Source: Firmicutes bacterium UBA5766
GTDB lineage: Bacteria; Bacillota; Desulfotomaculia; Desulfotomaculales; Nap2-2B
Reading direction: 5' to 3'
Length of the DNA: 6,405 nucleotides
Assembly: GCA_002418775.1 (NCBI GenBank)
Contig: DIEU01000010.1
Coordinates: forward strand, 1 to 6,405
The notes beneath the pieces are model-generated. The model searched no databases, was not told the DNA's origin, and saw only the letters and a list, made by a program, of their open reading frames with translations. Shown here piece by piece: positions 1-4,330 of the stretch (positions within the stretch are counted from its first letter, which is position 1; the number at the start of each line of letters is the position of its first letter). Both the position numbers and the translations under genes were made by a program.

Positions 1-13
1 TAAACTTGAGTTA

Positions 14-49
14 AAAAAATCCGGGCCCTTTAAAGGACCCGGATTTTTT
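14..49. terminator. Strong Rho-independent terminator, probably bidirectional
   Basis: A perfect 12-bp outer stem pairs 14-25 (AAAAAATCCGGG) with 38-49 (CCCGGATTTTTT). The inner part continues the pairing (CCT/AGG) after one C/A mismatch. The stem is flanked by A and T runs on both sides, so it can end transcription in either direction. It most likely ends a gene lying left of the window; the TAA at 1-3 could be that gene's stop codon, but this cannot be shown. Confidence 0.93.
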
Positions 50-296
50 ATTTCCCTGTGAAAAATATCTTCTTCAAAATACTTAAACCCGTTTCATTAC
101 CGTTTTATGAAGCACGGCTCTTTCAATAGCAAACAGCTTGACTAAGTACCTATAATAACAATAAATAGTAGCAAATGGGCGTGAAACCGGGCTTAAGATG
201 CGATGCAGCTTTGATGACGTCTTTGCAACGCTGATGCTCAAAGAGAGTCATACTGCTGCCGGCACAAAACACGGATTTTTAGTAGCTTCTCTTATG
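50..296. other. Gene-free stretch left of the first toxin-antitoxin operon
   Basis: No frame on either strand gives a recognisable protein. The stretch holds one copy of a diverged repeat (108-143), and the operon promoter starts just after it. I looked for riboswitch-like conserved cores and tRNA-like folds and saw none. It may be decayed sequence. Confidence 0.5.
108..143 (+). repeat. Diverged direct repeat, copy 1
   Basis: This stretch matches 988-1023 in the same orientation. Ungapped, 24 of 36 bases agree; allowing small gaps, the core AGCACGG..TCTTT.AATAGCAA is nearly identical. Several differences fall at third positions of one frame (GGC/GGT, TTC/TTT, AAA/AAG), so both copies could descend from a coding sequence or a mobile element end. 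The two copies bracket the DUF433-DUF5615 operon. Confidence 0.45.
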
Positions 297-325
297 TTGT
301 TTTATTCTGTAATCAATGTTAATAT
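297..325 (+). promoter_or_regulatory. Sigma-A type promoter of the DUF433-DUF5615 operon
   Basis: A -35 box TTGTTT (297-302) and a -10 box TAATAT (320-325) are separated by exactly 17 bases. Transcription would start near 332, giving a leader of about 27 bases before the TTG start at 359. The region is AT-rich. I see no clear operator palindrome, so autoregulation by the antitoxin is possible but not shown. Confidence 0.6.
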
Positions 326-358
326 TTAATAAAATCCGTTCAATGAAGGATAGAGGTA

Positions 359-604
359 TTGAGGAAAATGAAAAATAATTTAATCCAATCCGACCCCTCC
401 ATTATGATGGGAAAACCTGTTATTACCGGCACGAGAATTACTGTTGAATTGATTTTGGAAAAGCTTGCCGCAGGTGAAACTGTTGAGCAAATATTAGAAG
501 CGCACCCGCATTTAACCCGCGAGGCTATTTATGCAGCGCTGGATTTTGCTGCTCAGGCTTTAAGGGCCGATGTTATTTACCCCCTCAGGGAAAGCCTCCA
601 ATGA
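359..604 (+). CDS. DUF433 family protein, probable antitoxin of a PIN-like toxin
   Basis: This is an 81-residue protein of the DUF433 family, small helix-turn-helix-like proteins commonly found as partners of PIN-domain RNases. The family hallmarks are the N-terminal block SDPSIMMGKPVITGTRITVE (about residues 11-30), then GETVEQILEAHPHLTREAIYAAL. Length is normal for the family. The TTG start has an AAGGA 8 bases upstream (346-350). An ATG at 368 preceded by GAGG is an alternative giving 78 residues. The stop overlaps the next gene by 4 bases (ATGA), so the two are translationally coupled. The expected role, from the family and the layout, is to bind and neutralise the downstream nuclease and perhaps repress the shared promoter. 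Neither role is proven by the sequence. Confidence 0.87.
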   Translation: MRKMKNNLIQSDPSIMMGKPVITGTRITVELILEKLAAGETVEQILEAHPHLTREAIYAALDFAAQALRADVIYPLRESLQ

Positions 605-948
605 AATTCTTTGCTGATGAAAGTATTGATTTGCCAATAGTAGAAAACCTCAGAAAAGATGGCCATTTTGTGTTATATGTTGCTGAAATGGAGCCGGGTA
701 TTCAGGATAATGAAGTTTTAAAGCGGGCCAACAAGGAAAATGCCGTTTTATTAACAGCAGATAAAGATTTCGGCGAACTGATCTTCAGACAAGGCCTCTA
801 TTCCCAAGGAATTATTTTGGTCAGGTTAAAGGGGTTATCGCCAAAACTAAAAGGAGAAATAGTAAGCAGGGTTATTCAGAAACATTCTTCGGAGATTCGG
901 AGAGTCTTTACGGTAATTACTCCATCCATTATCCGTATAAGAAAATAA
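601..948 (+). CDS. DUF5615 PIN-like domain protein, probable toxin RNase
   Basis: This 115-residue protein matches the DUF5615 (Mut7-C-like PIN) family, a compact Mg2+-dependent nuclease fold. Visible motifs are the N-terminal acidic patch FFADESID (D6, E7, D10), the PGIQDNEVLKRA segment (D36, E38) and LLTADKDFGELIF (D54, D56, E59). These are the positions expected to hold metal in the active site. Full family length and no disruption suggest an active enzyme. It starts at the ATG of an ATGA overlap with the DUF433 gene, and AGGG at 587-590 could serve as ribosome site. With its partner it forms a VapBC-like module; an RNA target is inferred from the PIN fold, and the substrate is unknown. 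No terminator is visible after it, and it converges on the AbrB-type gene. Confidence 0.87.
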   Translation: MKFFADESIDLPIVENLRKDGHFVLYVAEMEPGIQDNEVLKRANKENAVLLTADKDFGELIFRQGLYSQGIILVRLKGLSPKLKGEIVSRVIQKHSSEIRRVFTVITPSIIRIRK

Positions 949-987
949 CAGTATTTAAAAAAGAAAACATTCAGTAACAACTGGCGC

Positions 988-1023
988 GTGGAGCACGGTG
1001 TCTTTAATAGCAAGCTACTTACC
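988..1023 (+). repeat. Diverged direct repeat, copy 2
   Basis: This is the second copy of the repeat at 108-143, in the same orientation and 880 bases further right. It lies in the short gap between two convergent genes, the PIN-like toxin and the AbrB-type antitoxin. On the minus strand both copies read ...LAI/FAI....VLH, but the frame of this copy carries a stop codon (TAG), so no gene is called. Its origin is unknown. Confidence 0.45.
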
Positions 1024-1041
1024 AACGCCGCCGGTAAAAAA

Positions 1042-1251
1042 TCAAAACGGTTCCTCCTCATCCCGCTCTATGCTTATATCCATCCCGCGGAAAAACCCGC
1101 GCATTTCAGAAAGAGGCTTGCTTGGAATCAGCCTGATGACACCGTTTTCTACTATAAGCTGCAGCTTCTGGCCTTTCTTAATACTCAAAGACTTGCGGAC
1201 CTCAGCGGGAATAACAATCTGGTACTTACTGGATACTACTACTTCAGCCAT
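1042..1251 (-). CDS. AbrB/MazE/SpoVT-type DNA-binding protein, orphan VapB-like antitoxin
   Basis: This 69-residue protein has a swapped-hairpin AbrB domain at about residues 3-45, with the signature SSKYQIVIPAEVRKSLSIKKGQKL. The tail MRGFFRGMDISIERDEEEP is typical of VapB antitoxins, whose flexible C-terminus plugs a PIN-domain toxin. The ATG start is well supported by AGGGAGG (1260-1266 on the plus strand) 8 bases upstream. In this family the toxin gene normally follows at once, but only 93 bases of non-coding sequence lie between this stop and the end of the convergent DUF5615 gene. The toxin therefore seems lost, and the protein may act as a free transcriptional regulator or an anti-addiction antitoxin. 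Pairing with the neighbouring DUF5615 toxin is unlikely, since that gene has its own partner. Confidence 0.87.
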   Translation of the reverse strand: MAEVVVSSKYQIVIPAEVRKSLSIKKGQKLQLIVENGVIRLIPSKPLSEMRGFFRGMDISIERDEEEPF

Positions 1252-1293
1252 ATTCTGCGCCTCCCTTTACCATAATAATATCGATAGCACAAA

Positions 1294-1301
1294 ATAGTAT
1301 A
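1294..1301 (-). promoter_or_regulatory. Candidate -10 region for the AbrB-type gene
   Basis: On the minus strand GTATACTAT holds good -10 hexamers (TATACT or TACTAT), about 45 bases before the ATG at 1251. The -35 side is poor (CTGCTT at 18 bases spacing), so this promoter is tentative. It is followed by TTTTGTGCTA, which resembles the sequence after the -10 box of the Phd-ParE promoter. Confidence 0.3.
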
Positions 1302-1411
1302 CCGTCGAGGTTGGCCCATAAGCAGGGACGTTCTTTGCTTGCCTTCCCGGCTTTCTCATATTCAGTTTTATTCCATATCTGGAAGGCGGAAAAAAGAAAA
1401 TTCCTATACGC

Positions 1412-1690
1412 TTAAATTACCCGATGGATTTCAACAACTTTCTCCTGCTCTCGAACAATATAGAAAACCGCGTAGTTTTTTACTGGCAACATGTGATACT
1501 CTTCCTCCAAAGCCCTCAACGGACGGTAAATCTTATGAGCGTATGGAAACTCACTTAATAGGGAAATCGAATGATCAAACGCATTCAACAAATCCATCGC
1601 GGCCTTTGGCGCATTCAACTGGTCGGATATATACAAAATAATGTCTGTTATATCCTGTTTGGCTATCGGAAGGTAAACAATCTCATACAT
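1412..1690 (-). CDS. RelE/ParE family toxin, probably C-terminally truncated
   Basis: This 92-residue protein starts at ATG 1690 (MYEIVYLPIAKQDI); the open frame extends further upstream, but that part lies inside the antitoxin. It has the RelE/ParE fold pattern: YLPIAKQDITDIILYI near the start, a middle block FDHSISLLSEFP, then YHMLPVKNYAVFYIV and VVEIHRVI at the end. Relatives are mRNA interferases or gyrase poisons. Members usually continue after HRVI with Y-[GA]-x-R-[ND] and a few more residues. Here a TAA stands at the Tyr codon, and reading through gives AYRNF, which fits the missing tail. The toxin is therefore probably shortened by a nonsense change and weak or dead. Its start overlaps the antitoxin stop by 8 bases, the usual antitoxin-first order. 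Confidence 0.8.
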   Translation of the reverse strand: MYEIVYLPIAKQDITDIILYISDQLNAPKAAMDLLNAFDHSISLLSEFPYAHKIYRPLRALEEEYHMLPVKNYAVFYIVREQEKVVEIHRVI

Positions 1691-1969
1691 TATCGCCGTC
1701 CGCCTTTTGCTGCATGGCCTGCCGTATGCTGTCAAATACTTCCTTATGGGAAAATCGTTGTTTAGTTTGTTTTGCTTGCAGCTCCGCCTCTTTCAGCTTG
1801 AAATATATCTCACTCTCGAATTGAAGCTTTTCATAGGCTTGAAAACTCATGACAACCATATCTCCATACCCATTTTTGGTTAAAAAAATAGGCTCAGAAG
1901 TTTCATGAACAATCCTTGAAATATCTGCGAATTTATTCCTCAAGTGGATACCGGTCTAATCTGCGGCAT
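1683..1969 (-). pseudogene. Phd/YefM family antitoxin, frameshifted near the N-terminus
   Basis: The Phd/YefM fold is recognisable from RNKFADISRIV, then EPIFLTKNGYGDMVVMSFQAYEKL, and a charged helical tail that would wrap the toxin. The long open frame starts only at TTG 1943, giving 86 residues. However, an ATG at 1969 (with GGGGGTG 7 bases upstream) reads MPQIRPVST and then meets TGA. That is the normal family N-terminus MxxIRPVSDLRNKF with one base missing: TCC-ACT-TGA where TCC-GAC-TTG is expected, between 1945 and 1946. The original gene thus spanned 1683-1969. Unless TTG 1943 is used, the product stops after 9 codons. A restart product would lack the first strand, part of the DNA-binding region. 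It overlaps the toxin gene by 8 bases. Assembly error is the main alternative. Confidence 0.8.
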
Positions 1970-1987
1970 AAAATAACACCCCCGAAT

Positions 1988-2024
1988 AAGTTTAGCACAA
2001 TACTATCATAATTATGCTAAACTT
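1988..2024. promoter_or_regulatory. Palindromic operator of the Phd-ParE module
   Basis: AAGTTTAGCA (1988-1997) is the exact inverted match of TGCTAAACTT (2015-2024). Pairing continues inward with AAT/ATT after one mismatch, giving arms of about 14 bases. It covers the -10 box and spacer of the minus-strand promoter, the usual place for a TA autoregulatory operator. No T run follows, so a terminator is unlikely. Confidence 0.65.
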
Positions 2025-2028
2025 TCAA
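2000..2028 (-). promoter_or_regulatory. Promoter of the Phd-ParE module
   Basis: On the minus strand a -35 box TTGAAA (2028-2023) and a -10 box TAGTAT (2005-2000) stand 17 bases apart. Transcription would start near 1993 and reach the original antitoxin ATG at 1969 after about 25 bases. The -35 box begins only 5 bases past the TerL stop codon. Confidence 0.7.
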
Positions 2029-2051
2029 GGTTCCTAGATTATCAAGGTTCC
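2025..2051. repeat. 10-bp direct repeat at the terminase/TA border
   Basis: TCAAGGTTCC occurs at 2025-2034 and again at 2042-2051, a period of 17 bases. One copy contains most of the -35 box of the TA promoter and ends at the TerL stop; the other lies in the last TerL codons. It marks the point where the phage remnant ends and the TA module begins, and could be a scar of the joining event. Confidence 0.5.
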
Positions 2052-3487
2052 CCGCTCATCATAGACAGAAGCACCCGTATTCCCTTGATTTCTAAGCGCC
2101 CTGTCCAGCGCCATAATCGTCGCTACCGCACCGTCAACCCGCTCGGTGCTTTTCTCCTTGTCCGGTTTGATATTTCCAGCCGGGTCAGTGCGGATAAATA
2201 TATTATCCATCATCCAGCGCAGCACCGGATGCCCGCCATGGGCAATCTTTTCTTCCAGGGTCAGTTTCATCAGTTCCTTGGTAGGGGGGGACATATCCTT
2301 GAAACCTTGCCCGAAAGGCACCACTATAAAGCCGAGCCCTTCCAGGTTCTGGGTCATCTGTATCGCCCCCCAGCGGTCGAAGGCAATTTCTCTGATGTTG
2401 TATTTGGCGCCAAGCTCCTCGATGAAGGCTTCGATAAAGCCATAATGCACCACGTTGCCCTCAGTTGTTTGCAGATATCCTTGCTGTTTCCAGATATCAT
2501 AAGGGACATGATCCCGTCGCACCCGCAGGTCAAGGTTATCCTCCGGTATCCAGAAGAAAGGAAGTATGCAATATTTATCGCCATCATCCATCGGCGGAAA
2601 TACCAGCACAAAAGCTGTGATGTCGGTAGTGCTGGACAGGTCAAGCCCGCCGTAACAGGTTCTCCCGCGCAAACTTTCCGCATTGACCGGTAAAGCGCAC
2701 CTGTCCCACTTCTCCATGGGCATCCAGCGCACACTTTGTTTAACCCATTGGTTAAGCCGAAGCTGCCTAAACAGGTTTTCTTCGGCCGGGTTATGTTTGG
2801 CGTTCTCACAGGCAACGCGCAGCTTCTCAATATTCACTGTAATCCCTAAGCTTGGGTTGGCCTTTTCCACACCTTTTCGCTGGCCCAGTCCTCATCCTCC
2901 GCCGCGCCATATATTACGGGATAAAAGGTAGGATCCACCTTTCTGCCTTGAAGGATATCCTCCGCCTTCTGATGCACCTCCCAGCAGATCGAATTACGAT
3001 CGGTTCCCGCTGTGGTAATCAGAAAGAACAGCGGCTGCTTCCGGGCATCGCCGGAGCCATGGAGCATGACATCGTAAAGGTTTCTGTTGGACTGGGCATG
3101 CAGCTCATCAAAGACCACCCCATGCACGTTAAGCCCATGCTTGGTGTACGCTTCCGCGGAAAGCACTTGATAGAAGCTCCCCAGGGGCTTATATACCAGC
3201 CGCTTTTGGGAAAGCACCGGCTTGATCCTGCTTTTTAATGCCGGGCACTGCTCCACCATATCCACCGCCACATCAAATACGATGGAGGCCTGCTGACGGT
3301 CGGACGCGCAGCCATAGACTTCGCCCCCATGCTCAAAGTCTCCGCAGGTCAGAAGTAGGGCAACCGCCGCGGCCAGCTCCGATTTGCCCTGTTTCTTCGG
3401 TATTTCAACATAAGCGGTATTAAACTGCCGGCAGCCGTTGGGCTTTAAATTGGACAGTAAAAAAGGAACCTTATCGCTGAAGTCCCT
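2034..3487 (-). pseudogene. Phage terminase large subunit (TerL), truncated and frameshifted
   Basis: TerL is the ATP-driven motor and nuclease that packs tailed-phage DNA into proheads. This copy reads in two frames. The upstream part (open from 3487, no usual start codon before GTG 3271) holds a Walker A-like PKKQGKSE, then YGCASDRQQASIVFD, the Walker B VVFDELHAQ and the coupling motif LITTAG. The downstream part (GTG 2870 to stop 2034, 278 residues) holds the RNase H-like nuclease, with GGLDLSSTTD (D77), IAFDRWG (D165) and VDGAVATIMALD (D246). The frames join at VWK/KANPSLG, where a run of four A (plus-strand T 2863-2866) should be five. The N-terminal 80-100 residues before the ATPase core are missing, as is the small subunit gene that usually precedes it. 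All catalytic motifs remain, so decay looks recent, or the indel is a sequencing error. No portal gene follows. Confidence 0.87.
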
Positions 3488-3523
3488 TCATATATGGCAA
3501 ACGGATTCTGTTGTCTTACCGGT

Positions 3524-3721
3524 TTACTCGCTTTCCCCGGTCAGAATAAATTTTGCGTATTCTTTATGATGTTCCTCGAGGAAAACGACCAATTCATAGT
3601 AACCTTTGCGGCGCGCTTCACGCTGGACGCGTTTTACATCAAACATATTGGTTACCCCGCTGTCCCGAATGGTTAATATCTGCTCGATGATTTTATCGGT
3701 CAAAAGCGGTTCTTTGCTCAC
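3524..3721 (-). CDS. DUF5049 phage protein of unknown function
   Basis: This 65-residue protein matches DUF5049, a small family found beside terminase genes in prophages of Clostridia. The recognisable blocks are QILTIRDSGVTNMFDVKRVQ (about residues 14-33) and GYYELVVFLEEHHKEYAKFI (about 40-59). It starts at GTG 3721, inside a GTGA overlap with the stop of the cyclotransferase-like gene, with GGTGGGA just upstream, so the two are translationally coupled. No catalytic motif or membrane segment is visible. The length is normal and the frame intact. Its role in the phage cycle is not known to me; the position suggests a late or packaging-linked task. The terminase remnant begins only about 40 bases after its stop. 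Confidence 0.82.
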   Translation of the reverse strand: MSKEPLLTDKIIEQILTIRDSGVTNMFDVKRVQREARRKGYYELVVFLEEHHKEYAKFILTGESE

Positions 3722-4167
3722 GCTCCCACCGCCGATTCCTGTACCGCCTTGCTTAAGGCTGCGGTTTCAAGTCCCGCCTCCGCATAGCCCCGCCAAATAA
3801 TGTCGTAGTAATAACGGCTGGGAATACCCAGCGGCCTGCCTTCGTTCATGATGTATACCATCGCCGGTACCCATTGGCCGCCCAAACGCACCTTGACCGT
3901 TTCCTTGCGGTACAGTGCCGGGTATCCCTCATAGCGGTCCAGCGCTTCCTCATCGCGGGCGGTAATCTCCCAGAGCAGTACCGGAACGCTGCCGCCCTTG
4001 CGTTTTTCTATCATAGCCACCGAGCCGGCCTTGCCTCCCCTGAATAGCAACTGATAGCCGTTTAACCTGGCGCTTCCCAGCACCTTGGCGTCGGGACAGC
4101 GGTAGGCCATCTGCTCTCGGTTCAAATTGCTGCCATATGCCAAATATATCTTATGATTCTGGTGCAA
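3718..4167 (-). CDS. Gamma-glutamylcyclotransferase-like (AIG2/GGCT) family protein
   Basis: This 149-residue protein has the GGCT-like fold. Cellular members release 5-oxoproline from gamma-glutamyl compounds. The signature IYLAYGSNLN (YGSN at residues 11-14) forms the substrate loop, and E80 in LDRYEGYP is the expected catalytic acid. The blocks LLFRGGKAGSVAMI and VPVLLWEIT complete the barrel. The start is TTG 4167, since an in-frame TGA lies 9 bases upstream; the ribosome site is weak (GTGGG). It heads the minus-strand phage group and overlaps DUF5049 by 4 bases. The GGCT-DUF5049-terminase order is, as I recall, common in Clostridia prophages, so this is a phage gene and not a glutathione enzyme of the host. 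Its phage substrate is unknown. Confidence 0.85.
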   Translation of the reverse strand: MHQNHKIYLAYGSNLNREQMAYRCPDAKVLGSARLNGYQLLFRGGKAGSVAMIEKRKGGSVPVLLWEITARDEEALDRYEGYPALYRKETVKVRLGGQWVPAMVYIMNEGRPLGIPSRYYYDIIWRGYAEAGLETAALSKAVQESAVGA

Positions 4168-4330
4168 AAACCCACATCAAAACATCCAGAACAGGCTGCT
4201 CCACTAAACGAATTAAGGCTGCGAATCGCCCACTAAAATGCAGACATTAATGCATCCTGAAGAAGGATAATGTCAGTTTGTGGAAGAATAATACTGTACA
4301 TGCGGTTGTTTTTTTTTTGGGGGGTAATCC

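Noticed and set aside
876..1061. Minus-strand frame after the AbrB-type gene as a possible toxin remnant
   Set aside because: The translation shows no PIN motif or acidic residues in the expected places, and it overlaps the end of the DUF5615 gene.
1319..1340. AAGCAGGGACGTTCTTTGCTT, resembling ends of REP-type repeats tied to IS200-like transposases
   Set aside because: Only one copy is seen here, the internal pairing is 5 bases, and no transposase is present; the resemblance is from memory.
1988..2024. Palindrome as a terminator for the terminase gene
   Set aside because: The stem is AT-rich, the loop long and no T run follows; its overlap with promoter boxes fits an operator better.
2085..2693. 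A 202-codon plus-strand open frame across the terminase
   Set aside because: It is antisense to the clearly homologous TerL nuclease region, has no family resemblance and is a coding shadow.
4151..4246. A 31-codon open minus-strand stretch ending in LDVLMWVFAPES just before and overlapping the cyclotransferase start
   Set aside because: It could be the tail of a lost upstream phage gene, but I recognise no family, and the opposite strand is open for a similar length.
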